Below are positions 1-5,849 of a stretch of DNA of 9,938 nucleotides, one piece after another. Position 1 is the first letter of the stretch, and every line of letters starts with the position of its first letter. The notes under the pieces were generated by a model. That model saw only the letters and a program-made list of their open reading frames with translations, had not been told where the DNA came from and did not search any database. Both the position numbers and the translations under genes were made by a program. Source of the DNA: JBCCWR01 sp039193385 (GTDB lineage Bacteria > Verrucomicrobiota > Verrucomicrobiia > Methylacidiphilales > JBCCWR01); the NCBI GenBank assembly GCA_039193385.1, contig JBCCWR010000088.1:1-9938 (forward strand), given 5' to 3'.

Positions 1-517
1 AACGATCCCAGCTATTAATCTCCCATTTTCTAGAAATATCACATGTGATGGGGGTGATGGGGAGATGGCTGGTACGGGCAAGAGTGAGTAGTCCGTCTTG
101 AATTTCATAGCGAGGTCCTCTTGGTCCATCGGGAGTAATAGCTACGCTGCCAGAGTTATTCTTGAGTTCGTGAATGAGCTGCAGGAATGCGCTGGTGCCT
201 TTTTTAGAGGAAGATCCTCGTATGGCTTTGAGGCCGAATTTTTCAGCGATGTCGGCGATGAGCTGGCCGTCGCGGCTCATGCTGATGAGCACAAGCAAGT
301 TGATTTCGTTTATAAACCGCTCATAGAAAAATGTCAGAGGCATAATGCGGTTATGCCAGAAAGCAAAGAGCATAGACTCTTTAGTAAAAGAATCGTGTCC
401 TGTCTGATTAACAAATTTCCAGCGCAAGGTTGAGCAGAGAAGGCGGATTAGGGTCGAACCTAAACCTGGCAAAATTTGTGTTCGGAGAAATTTGTTTCTT
501 CTCACCGCGCTACCCAT
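1..517 (-). CDS. DUF374 lysophospholipid acyltransferase-like protein, 3' end outside the window
   Basis: Read from the reverse complement; 172 codons are visible and no stop is reached before the left edge. The family (DUF374, related to lysophospholipid and lipid A acyltransferases) is thought to transfer acyl chains at the inner membrane; the exact substrate is unknown. Visible family blocks are the catalytic-type histidine in FWHNRIMPL (His55), SMSRDGQLIA (79-88), RGSSSKKGTSA (100-110) and the hallmark ITPDGPRGPRYEIQDG (127-142). The usual Asp four residues after the His is not present in the HX4D sense. The start chosen is ATG at 517-515, three nt after the cimA stop and in the same frame. 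The only strong Shine-Dalgarno (GGAGG, 537-541) lies 19 nt upstream, inside cimA, so translation is probably coupled to cimA. Family call is firm; function is inferred. Confidence 0.85.
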   Translation of the reverse strand, partial: MGSAVRRNKFLRTQILPGLGSTLIRLLCSTLRWKFVNQTGHDSFTKESMLFAFWHNRIMPLTFFYERFINEINLLVLISMSRDGQLIADIAEKFGLKAIRGSSSKKGTSAFLQLIHELKNNSGSVAITPDGPRGPRYEIQDGLLTLARTSHLPITPITCDISRKWEINSWDR

Positions 518-520
518 GGC

Positions 521-2104
521 TTATTCACTGGTGAAACCTCCTTTGATAAGAAAGTATTCTACGCTGTCGACAAGTGCTAACCAGCTAGCTTCCACGACAT
601 TATCTGAAACACCTACGGTCCCCCATTCATGCTTACCGTCAGAGGATTCTATAAGCACGCGTGTTCGAGCAGCCGTGCCGGATGCAGAGTCGATAATACG
701 TACTTTGTAATCAAATAATTGGATTTTTTCGATGGCTGGAAATTTTTCTGATAGTGCTTTGCGCAAAGCGGCATCCAGAGCGTTAACCGGACCATCGCCA
801 TTGGCTACGGTGTGAATCAGAACGCCATCCAGCATAATCTTTATGGTGCCTTCACAGTTTGTGAAGCCATGGGTTTCATTCTTACGCACGGAGATGTGAT
901 ATTCCTCCAGTTCAAAGAAGGGTTTATCATTTCCCAGTTCACGCCGGACGAGAAGTTCAAAGGAGGCATCAGCTGATTCAAACTCATAACCGGACATTTC
1001 CAGCTCTTTGATTTTTTCCAGGATGCGTCGTGCTTCGGGGGATTTTTCTTCAAGATCAATGCCGAGCTGGGTGGCTTTCATCATGACATTGGTTCGTCCG
1101 GAAAGTTCGCCAACAAGGATGCGTTGTCTGTTTCCGACGGACTCTGGTTCGATGTGTTCATAACTCACATCTGTTTTGTTAACGGCGTTGACGTGCATGC
1201 CTCCCTTGTGGGCGAAGGCGGAGGAACCAACAAATGGAGCTCTCGGGTCATGGTTCTGGTTGGCCAGTTCATCAACAAAATCTGATAGCTCACGCAACTG
1301 TTTTATATGTTCATGAGGAAGAGCCGGGGTATTCATTTTTAATTCGAGGATGGGCAGGATGGATGTCAGATTACAGTTGCCGGTGCGTTCTCCGAAGCCG
1401 TTCATTGTTCCCTGAATTTGACTGGCGCCTGCTTCAACGGCTGCTATGGCATTCGCCACGCCAAGTCCACAGTCATTATGGGTGTGAATCCCTATTTTTA
1501 CATCCGAAAGAGTCATGGCAATAGTCTGTGTGATGTTATGGATTTCACTCGGTAGTGTTCCGCCATTTGTGTCACATAGTGCCAGGCAATCAGCGCCAGC
1601 ATCCGCCGCCGCTTTTAAGGTCATTACGGCATAGTCAGCGTTGTCCTTAAAACCATCAAAGAAATGTTCCGCATCATAGATGACTTCCCGTCCATGATCT
1701 TTGAGATGTTTTACGGTATCAAAGATCATGCTGCGGTTTTCATCCGCTGAAGTGCGTAAGACCTTTTCAACATGTAAGAGCCATGTCTTGCCAAAGAAAG
1801 TGACTGCGGGTGTCTCTGCTTCTAGTAGCAGTTTTACCTGGGGGTCATCCTCCACTTTCGTATCAGGTCGGCGTGTGCTGCCGAAGGCGGTAATCTTGCA
1901 GTTACCCCACTCTTTTTTCTTGGCTTCATCGAAGAAGGCGATGTCTTTATTGTTGGAGCCGGGCCAACCTCCTTCAATATAATCGACTCCGAATGCTGCC
2001 AGCTTTTCTGCCAGTTTGATTTTATCCGGCAGGGAAAAATTGATGCCTTCACCCTGTGAGCCATCTCGCAGGGTGGTGTCATAGATTTTGACTTTTTTAT
2101 CCAT
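521..2104 (-). CDS. cimA: (R)-citramalate synthase
   Basis: Condenses acetyl-CoA and pyruvate to (R)-citramalate, the first step of the threonine-independent route to 2-oxobutyrate and isoleucine. The 527-residue length fits the long CimA type rather than 2-isopropylmalate synthase. The N-terminal HMGL-like TIM barrel (about 5-275) carries DTTLRDGSQGEG (9-20), the metal-binding HTHND (207-211), and GERTGNCNL (238-246). A linker with AHKGGMHV (298-305) follows, and then a C-terminal LeuA-dimer regulatory domain (about 395-525), the region that normally binds the feedback inhibitor isoleucine. DTTLRDGSQGEG with a Gly-Trp-Pro block (46-48) is typical of CimA rather than LeuA. ATG at 2104-2102 has only a weak purine-rich site upstream in an AT-rich leader. 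The leader holds a terminator-like hairpin, suggesting attenuation. Alternative: a LeuA/CimA paralogue with different keto-acid preference, considered unlikely. Confidence 0.93.
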   Translation of the reverse strand: MDKKVKIYDTTLRDGSQGEGINFSLPDKIKLAEKLAAFGVDYIEGGWPGSNNKDIAFFDEAKKKEWGNCKITAFGSTRRPDTKVEDDPQVKLLLEAETPAVTFFGKTWLLHVEKVLRTSADENRSMIFDTVKHLKDHGREVIYDAEHFFDGFKDNADYAVMTLKAAADAGADCLALCDTNGGTLPSEIHNITQTIAMTLSDVKIGIHTHNDCGLGVANAIAAVEAGASQIQGTMNGFGERTGNCNLTSILPILELKMNTPALPHEHIKQLRELSDFVDELANQNHDPRAPFVGSSAFAHKGGMHVNAVNKTDVSYEHIEPESVGNRQRILVGELSGRTNVMMKATQLGIDLEEKSPEARRILEKIKELEMSGYEFESADASFELLVRRELGNDKPFFELEEYHISVRKNETHGFTNCEGTIKIMLDGVLIHTVANGDGPVNALDAALRKALSEKFPAIEKIQLFDYKVRIIDSASGTAARTRVLIESSDGKHEWGTVGVSDNVVEASWLALVDSVEYFLIKGGFTSE

Positions 2105-2160
2105 ATTAAAAATTTTCTTAAAGTGTGAGTATCTGAGTTATGTTGATTTTAGTAATTAAG

Positions 2161-2200
2161 AGAAAACCCCGGCTGCGTGAAAATGACTTAGGCAACCGGG
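2161..2200 (-). terminator. Terminator-like hairpin in the cimA leader (possible attenuator)
   Basis: On the minus strand CCCGGTTGC (2200-2192) pairs with GCAGCCGGG (2176-2168) through 9 bp including one G-U pair, with a 15-nt loop. The 3' arm is followed by GTTTTCT (2167-2161). The GC-rich stem and short T-run fit an intrinsic terminator for the minus strand; the other strand has no T-run. It lies between the candidate promoter at 2246-2274 and the cimA start at 2104, so it would act inside the leader and not at the end of a gene. This is why attenuation is suspected. No convincing competing antiterminator helix was found by eye. Confidence 0.55.
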
Positions 2201-2304
2201 CAAATAATGCGAACGATTGAAAGCTCTCTCGTGCAAATAATGAATTTTATAGTGGTGAGTGATTGTATGCTCAACATTAGGGTGATAAACAGTAAACATA
2301 TCAC
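2188..2304 (-). CDS. Possible isoleucine-rich leader peptide of cimA
   Basis: Tentative small ORF in the cimA leader. From ATG 2277-2275 it encodes 29 residues, 7 of them Ile (3 Leu, 2 Val), ending IVRIICPVA with TAA at 2190-2188. From an in-frame GTG at 2304-2302 it would have 38 residues with 9 Ile and 6 Leu. Its last codons lie on the 5' arm of the terminator-like hairpin (2192-2200). Leader peptides rich in the end product are known for ilv operons, so the context is right. Against it: the ATG lacks a Shine-Dalgarno, the GTG has GGAG only 4 nt upstream, and a second overlapping ORF (2299-2156, 47 residues, 9 His) has an equally good or better site (GGAG 4 nt and GGAG 9 nt before ATG). The best promoter in the gap (2246-2274) would also start transcription downstream of both start codons. 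AT-richness alone could produce Ile codons. Confidence 0.25.
   Translation of the reverse strand: MICLLFITLMLSIQSLTTIKFIICTRELSIVRIICPVA
2200..2242. repeat. Direct repeat pair GCAAATAATG in the cimA leader
   Basis: GCAAATAATG occurs on the plus strand at 2200-2209 and 2233-2242, 33 bp apart (centre to centre about three helical turns). On the minus strand both copies read CATTATTTGC, in the same frame, and would code Ile-Ile-Cys twice in the candidate leader peptide. The upstream copy lies at the predicted cimA transcription start and the other abuts the hairpin 5' arm, so they could alternatively be paired binding sites for a regulator. Confidence 0.55.
2246..2274 (-). promoter_or_regulatory. 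Candidate sigma-70-type promoter for cimA
   Basis: Minus-strand TTGAGC (2274-2269), a 17-bp spacer, and TATAAA (2251-2246). This is 4 of 6 and 5 of 6 to the consensus hexamers at ideal spacing. Transcription would begin near 2239, giving a leader of about 135 nt that includes the hairpin at 2161-2200. The plus strand has an overlapping TATAGT (2248-2253) that might serve fmt, but no matching -35 box was found for it. Confidence 0.45.
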
Positions 2305-2307
2305 TCC

Positions 2308-2345
2308 GCTCCAGCAAGAATTAATCAAAGGTGTCTAGCTGGAGC
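2308..2345 (+). promoter_or_regulatory. Inverted repeat containing the fmt Shine-Dalgarno
   Basis: GCTCCAGC (2308-2315) and GCTGGAGC (2338-2345) are a perfect 8-bp inverted repeat with a 22-nt AT-rich loop. The 3' arm contains GGAG (2341-2344), the only visible Shine-Dalgarno of fmt, 14 nt before the ATG. If the stem forms, it would hide the ribosome-binding site, so translation of fmt may be modulated. Equally, it could be a protein-binding palindrome or chance. Confidence 0.35.
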
Positions 2346-2358
2346 AGAAGCAAGTTTT

Positions 2359-3312
2359 ATGAGGATTATCTATGTCGGAACGGGAGAAATTGGCTTGCCC
2401 AGTTTTAAAGCCTTACTGGAGCATGATGCGTTTGAGGTTGTCGGGTTAATTACCCAGCCTGATAAACCCGCAGGCCGTAAACAAGCGTTGAAGTCGCCAG
2501 CTACAAAAGCACTGGCTATGGAATATGATGTTCCCGTTTGGCAACCAGAAAGAATTAATCATGAAGAAGTTTTGCATGAGATTGCTCAGTTGAAGCCGGA
2601 TTTAGCTATTGTTTGTGCTTATGGACAGATTCTGAAAAAGGAGATTCTGCATTTACCTTCACTCGGTTGTTTGAATATACATGCATCACTCCTGCCTGCT
2701 TATCGAGGTGCAGCCTGTATTCAGGAAGCTTTACGCCAGGGAGATAAAAAGACCGGCATTACCATTATGTGGATGGATGAGGGGCTTGATACGGGAGACA
2801 TTTTGTTGAGTGGAGAACTTGATATTTTGCCAGATGATACAGCGGGAACTTTACATGACCGCCTGGCCGAATTTGCTCCTGAGATCTTAATCACGGCTTT
2901 GCTAAAGATTGGGGATGGCACTGCTCCGCGCATACCACAGAATAATGACCAGGCCAGCTATGTCGGACGTTTGAAAAAACAGAGTGGGCGCATTAACTGG
3001 GAGAAGTCAGCTCGGGAAATTTGTAATCATGTTCGTGCGATGACACCCTGGCCTACGGCTTTTACCATGATTCGTGCCGAAGATGGTTCTGATAAAACAC
3101 TCAAACTTTTTGATGTGATCTTAAATGATGTGGATAGCACAGCGGCTGAACCCGGGCAGATTCTTGTGGCCGAAGGTAATCATCTGGTTATCAGCACAGG
3201 CCAAGGATCGATTCAGGTCAGGGCGTTGCAGATAGAAGGGCGCAAGCGAATGTCGACACGAGATTTTCTTTTAGGATATTCCTTGAAAGCAGGCTCACAC
3301 TTAGACAGATAA
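2359..3312 (+). CDS. fmt: Methionyl-tRNA formyltransferase
   Basis: Transfers the formyl group of 10-formyl-tetrahydrofolate to initiator Met-tRNA in the cytoplasm, allowing initiation with fMet. Its 317 residues match the usual family length. The N-terminal Rossmann-like formyltransferase domain (about 1-190) starts MRIIYVGTGEIGLPSF and carries the folate-site block NIHASLLPAYRGAA (106-119), with Asn106 and His108, and EGLDTGD (141-147) with Asp144. These are the same numbers as the catalytic triad of the E. coli enzyme. The C-terminal OB-like tRNA-binding domain (about 205-312) includes WEKSAREICNHVRAMTPWP and ends LQIEGRKRMSTRDFL. A Cys (120) replaces the Pro commonly seen after RGAA. No def gene adjoins it here, unlike in many bacteria. 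It is divergent from cimA and convergent with the FHA gene, with stop codons 2 nt apart and no terminator between. Confidence 0.96.
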   Translation: MRIIYVGTGEIGLPSFKALLEHDAFEVVGLITQPDKPAGRKQALKSPATKALAMEYDVPVWQPERINHEEVLHEIAQLKPDLAIVCAYGQILKKEILHLPSLGCLNIHASLLPAYRGAACIQEALRQGDKKTGITIMWMDEGLDTGDILLSGELDILPDDTAGTLHDRLAEFAPEILITALLKIGDGTAPRIPQNNDQASYVGRLKKQSGRINWEKSAREICNHVRAMTPWPTAFTMIRAEDGSDKTLKLFDVILNDVDSTAAEPGQILVAEGNHLVISTGQGSIQVRALQIEGRKRMSTRDFLLGYSLKAGSHLDR

Positions 3313-3314
3313 AA

Positions 3315-4142
3315 TTATTTTTTACCCGTAGTTATATGCGGGATAGGTGACGTTTTCACCGCTGCATCACGCTCATCTTCCGGATGCGGAGCTATGCCAT
3401 TGCGTGCATTAGATATGGGAGCTGGCTCCGTGTTGATTTCATCAAGACAGAGTACAAAGTGCGTTTTTCCAATGCGCACAATATCGTGGTCCCGGGCAAT
3501 GACCTGGGTGATTTTAGAGTCATTATGGTATGTTCCATTGCTCGACCCCAGATCACTTACTTTGAACTGGGTTCCTTTACCTTCATAGGAAATACTGCAG
3601 TGGATGCGTGAAACCTTGGCATCATTACAAGCGACGTCGCAACGCTTGCTGCGACCAATTAAAATATGAGTTTTAACGCCCTTAGGGAAAAAGACAGGTC
3701 GTGGTTTTTCGGCGGATGCCAGGTATTGTTCGACGAAAAAAGCTCTCGTTTTACGAAGTGAATTGCGGGGCGAGAAGATATTTCTGTCTTTCTTCTTCGA
3801 GCGACGCAGGAAGATGCCCTGTTCATTGTGTTTATTGTCATGCTTCTCTTCGTCTTCAGTTTTAACAGCTACATCATGTTCGCTGGCAATTTCCATAACC
3901 ATTTTGGATAGGGGAATGGATAGTGTTTTGGGGGGCTCGAGCTCGATGGGTTTTAGAAAAATGAAAGGTTTTTTATCCAGCAGGAAAGCCTCCAAGTCCT
4001 CTTTATCACAACCCTCAAGATGAACAAGAATGCCGTCTATGATCCAGAACTCAACGCGGTGCATTCGACTGGAAACAACAATATTACAACTAGCTCTGGA
4101 ATCTCCTAAAGATTGTAAAATGTCTATACCAGTGTAAGCCAT
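3315..4142 (-). CDS. FHA-domain protein with PATAN/DUF4388-like N-terminus
   Basis: A 275-residue cytoplasmic protein without signal or membrane segment. The FHA domain (about 157-235) is clear: ILIGRSKRCDV (160-170) holds the Gly-Arg, VSRIHC (177-182) the Ser-x-x-His, and DLGSSNGTYHN (197-207) the Asn-Gly. All conserved phosphothreonine-binding positions are present, so it should bind phosphorylated partners. Residues 4-85 (ILQSLGD..., EFWIIDGILVHLEG) resemble the PATAN/DUF4388 domain found in signalling proteins of PVC and delta-type bacteria; this is a weaker match by eye. A basic, low-complexity linker (95-150, with HDNKHNEQG and RRSKKKDR) joins the two, and a flexible tail follows. The start ATG 4142-4140 has AGGA 9 nt upstream. 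A partner could be the Ser/Thr kinase 2.3 kb away at 6484-7611; this is inference. Confidence 0.85.
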   Translation of the reverse strand: MAYTGIDILQSLGDSRASCNIVVSSRMHRVEFWIIDGILVHLEGCDKEDLEAFLLDKKPFIFLKPIELEPPKTLSIPLSKMVMEIASEHDVAVKTEDEEKHDNKHNEQGIFLRRSKKKDRNIFSPRNSLRKTRAFFVEQYLASAEKPRPVFFPKGVKTHILIGRSKRCDVACNDAKVSRIHCSISYEGKGTQFKVSDLGSSNGTYHNDSKITQVIARDHDIVRIGKTHFVLCLDEINTEPAPISNARNGIAPHPEDERDAAVKTSPIPHITTGKK

Positions 4143-4332
4143 AATTACTTATCCTAAATAACTGAACATAACATAAACAATACAAAGTCGATAGCAACAA
4201 ATTCATTATAAATTGTTATAAAAATTTTGTGCCGTGCAATCAAAGATAGCTTTTCTTCGTTAGCTTATTTGTGTGTGTCAGACGAATAAGCTGACCCTTA
4301 AATGTAAAAAAACATAAAATATAGGAAAAAAT
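4143..4332. promoter_or_regulatory. AT-rich divergent intergenic region between the FHA and thioredoxin-like genes
   Basis: 190 bp separate two divergent genes, so promoters for both must lie here. Several TATAAA/TATAAT-like boxes are visible (TATAAA at 4207-4212 and 4217-4222 on plus, TATAAT at 4210-4205 on minus), but none has a convincing -35 box at 16-18 bp. The thioredoxin-like gene has AGGA at 4323-4326, 6 nt before its ATG. The main structured element is the inverted repeat listed at 4259-4295. Confidence 0.4.
4259..4295 (+). promoter_or_regulatory. Long inverted repeat in the leader of the thioredoxin-like gene
   Basis: GTTAGCTTATTTGT (4259-4272) pairs with ACGAATAAGCTGAC (4282-4295) over 14 bp with two G-U pairs, around a 9-nt GT-rich loop that could add two more pairs. 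It ends 37 nt before the ATG at 4333. No T-run follows on either strand and no gene on the plus strand ends upstream, so it is unlikely to be a terminator. It could be a structured 5' UTR or a palindromic operator. Confidence 0.55.
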
Positions 4333-4731
4333 ATGAAATCCAAAATTCTGATTCTAACAGCGGTAGCTTTAAGCATAGGCGCCATTTTTACAGGTAGTGA
4401 TGCTATGGCTGCTAAACAACCCAAACTCGTTGCAGCCAAGTTTCACGCCGATTGGTGTGGTAGTTGTAAGGCTATGGGTGATGCTATCATCGATTTATCC
4501 AACAAATTTGATGGTAAAGAGGTGCTTTTTGTCACATTTGACCGTACTAATACCACCACGCGGCATCATTCAGAGCTTCTGGCTTCTGCAATGGACCTTG
4601 ATAAAGTTTATGACGGTAATGAGGGCACAGGCTATGTTTTATTGATAGATGCTGAGAGCGGCGAGGTTATTGAAAAAATGAAAGGAATGACTGCCAAAGA
4701 GATGGGAAATACCATTGCGGGCAAGTTGTAG
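4333..4731 (+). CDS. Secreted thioredoxin-like protein with a CGSC site
   Basis: A 132-residue protein starting with a clear Sec signal peptide: MKSK, a hydrophobic stretch (5-20) and a probable signal-peptidase site after AMA (24-26). The mature part is a short thioredoxin fold with HADWCGSCK (38-46), where Cys42 and Cys45 form the redox pair, then beta strands VLFVTFD and YVLLIDAESGEVI. It should exchange disulfides in the periplasm. The cis-proline before the central strand, conserved in thioredoxins (IPT in the usual GIPTLL block), appears replaced: the segment reads GTGYVLLID. Loss of that residue often alters substrate release or redox potential. The gene precedes a sigma factor gene by 58 nt on the same strand and is separated from it by a hairpin, so cotranscription is likely but may be modulated. 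AGGA sits 6 nt before the ATG. Confidence 0.82.
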   Translation: MKSKILILTAVALSIGAIFTGSDAMAAKQPKLVAAKFHADWCGSCKAMGDAIIDLSNKFDGKEVLFVTFDRTNTTTRHHSELLASAMDLDKVYDGNEGTGYVLLIDAESGEVIEKMKGMTAKEMGNTIAGKL

Positions 4732-4746
4732 TAAATTTTAGTTTTC

Positions 4747-4781
4747 AGATCTTCGGTTTGTCCGAACCCAATCGAAGATCT
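4747..4781 (+). promoter_or_regulatory. Inverted repeat between the thioredoxin-like and sigma factor genes
   Basis: AGATCTTCG (4747-4755) and CGAAGATCT (4773-4781) form a perfect 9-bp stem, and the 17-nt loop contains GGTT and AACC able to extend pairing partly. It ends 8 nt before the sigma factor ATG at 4790. No T-run follows on the plus strand (AAATATAG) and none on the minus strand, so it is a poor intrinsic terminator. The 3' arm contains GAAG, the only purine-rich stretch near the sigma factor start, so it may limit translation of the sigma factor or act as an RNA-processing site. Confidence 0.5.
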
Positions 4782-4789
4782 AAATATAG

Positions 4790-5248
4790 ATGCTCATTAT
4801 GGAAGAAAAAGATTTGATCCAGCATGGTTATCGCTTTGCTCTTTCATTGACGCATCATCATTACGATGCTGAGGATCTGGTGCAGCAGGCCTGGGTGAAG
4901 CTTCATCGCTGTTATGGGAAAGTGGAGAATAAAAGTATTCTTTTTACAACCATTAAGAACCTCTTCCGTGACCGCTACCGGCGCAATGAACTGGTCGTTT
5001 TTGAATCTTTGGAAGATCAAGATGAAATCGTCAAAGGCGGTCATCCAAGCTCGGGGCAAATGGATATGGAGACAATGTTGTCTATGCTACGGCATGAGGA
5101 ACGTGAAGCTCTATATTTAAACGTAGTGGAGGGATTTACGAATGAAGAAATTGCCAGGCAGATGGGAAAGTCTCGTGGTACGGTTTTGAGTTTAGTTTTT
5201 CGTGCGAAGAAAAAACTGGAAAAAGCTTTTGGAGAACGGAGAACGTGA
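4790..5248 (+). CDS. ECF-type RNA polymerase sigma factor
   Basis: At 152 residues it is short even for an ECF sigma factor. Region 2 (about 14-65) shows DAEDLVQQAWVKLHR (26-40), the core-binding helix, and ILFTTIKNLFRDRYRR (50-65), which opens and reads the -10 element. Region 4 (about 96-145) shows EREALYLNVVEGFTNEEIARQ with a helix-turn-helix recognition segment GKSRGTVLSLVFRAKKKL (126-143). It directs RNA polymerase to a small regulon, often including its own operon. The start is uncertain: ATG 4790 lacks a good Shine-Dalgarno, and an in-frame ATG at 4799 would remove only MLI. Its stop TGA overlaps the ATG of the next gene by one base (TGATG), the usual arrangement for a sigma/anti-sigma pair. 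Confidence 0.9.
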   Translation: MLIMEEKDLIQHGYRFALSLTHHHYDAEDLVQQAWVKLHRCYGKVENKSILFTTIKNLFRDRYRRNELVVFESLEDQDEIVKGGHPSSGQMDMETMLSMLRHEEREALYLNVVEGFTNEEIARQMGKSRGTVLSLVFRAKKKLEKAFGERRT

Positions 5249-5817
5249 TGGGTGAAATAGATAAACAACTTAAGGACTATTACAGTCAGCAGAATCTTTC
5301 CAGTGATCGTGTTGAGGACATCCTCGCGTCAGTCAAAGATATTGAAGTAGCCATTCCCTGGTGGAGAAAACGCCAGTCTATGCTGACTATAGCGGCTGTC
5401 GTTATTTTGACCATTTTCCTGAGTTTTTTCATGGGTTCACATTTAGGCCAGAGAAATGAAATCTCTTATATCATTGCTCAAGAGGTAGCGAAAAATCACG
5501 AAAAGCTTTTGCGGCCTGAGGTTATAACCTCAAAGTATGAAGAAGTGCAGGGATACCTGACGCGTATGGATGTCTCGATTAAGCCTGGAAAAGAATTTCT
5601 GCAGAAGTTTGAATTGATCGGTGGGCGTTATTGTTCTGTGCAGGGTGAGCTAGCCACTCAATTAAAAGTCAGAGATCTTCAGAGTGGGCGTATTTCTTCT
5701 CTCTATGTATGTTCGGATAGAAAAGTTCAGGATGTTAAGCCTGTTACGCACCAGATTAAAGAGCACGATGTGGAAATTTGGAGAGAAACTGGTCGATTGT
5801 TTGCTCTGGTCGAATAA
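5248..5817 (+). CDS. One-pass membrane protein, probable anti-sigma factor
   Basis: 189 residues from ATG 5248, which has GGAG at 5238-5241 six nt upstream; the GTG three bases earlier is less well placed. Residues 1-44 are cytoplasmic and polar (helical, IDKQLKDYYSQQ, then PWWRKR), 45-66 is one transmembrane helix, and 67-189 face the outside. The outer part holds a block GGRYCSVQGELATQLKVRDL (125-144) and a second Cys in LYVCSDR (152-158); these two (Cys129, Cys155) are the only cysteines. The zinc-binding HxxxCxxC motif of classic anti-sigma factors is absent, and the cytoplasmic part has no Cys or His. The anti-sigma role is inferred from the one-base overlap with the ECF sigma gene and the topology. 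The exterior cysteines could be a substrate of the secreted thioredoxin-like protein encoded just upstream. Confidence 0.7.
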   Translation: MGEIDKQLKDYYSQQNLSSDRVEDILASVKDIEVAIPWWRKRQSMLTIAAVVILTIFLSFFMGSHLGQRNEISYIIAQEVAKNHEKLLRPEVITSKYEEVQGYLTRMDVSIKPGKEFLQKFELIGGRYCSVQGELATQLKVRDLQSGRISSLYVCSDRKVQDVKPVTHQIKEHDVEIWRETGRLFALVE

Positions 5818-5849
5818 AAGCTTCTTTTTTCCGTAGAGCATGTCAAAAC

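Noticed and set aside
98..433. Plus-strand open frame of 111 codons at the left edge
   Set aside because: It lies antisense to the DUF374 gene, whose reverse-strand translation shows clear family motifs; the plus frame has none.
2156..2299. 47-residue His-rich ORF with a good Shine-Dalgarno in the cimA leader
   Set aside because: Not listed as a gene: histidine has no clear link to cimA, and the frame reads through the terminator-like hairpin. It is kept as a competitor to the Ile-rich frame.
4164..4190. ECF-like promoter GAAC ... GTCG upstream of the thioredoxin-like gene
   Set aside because: The spacer is about 19 bp, longer than usual for ECF promoters, and the boxes are short enough to occur by chance in this AT-rich gap.
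5245..5247. GTG as start of the anti-sigma-like gene
   Set aside because: Shine-Dalgarno spacing is only 3 nt; the ATG at 5248 has 6 nt and gives the usual TGATG overlap.
5816..5830. AAAAGCTTCTTTTTT as a terminator after the anti-sigma-like gene
   Set aside because: The possible stem is five pairs, nearly all A-T, and far too weak.
5778..5849. Longer N-terminus for the discoidin-like protein
   Set aside because: It would overlap the upstream gene by 40 nt and place the hydrophobic signal sequence internally; ATG 5850 restores a normal signal peptide.
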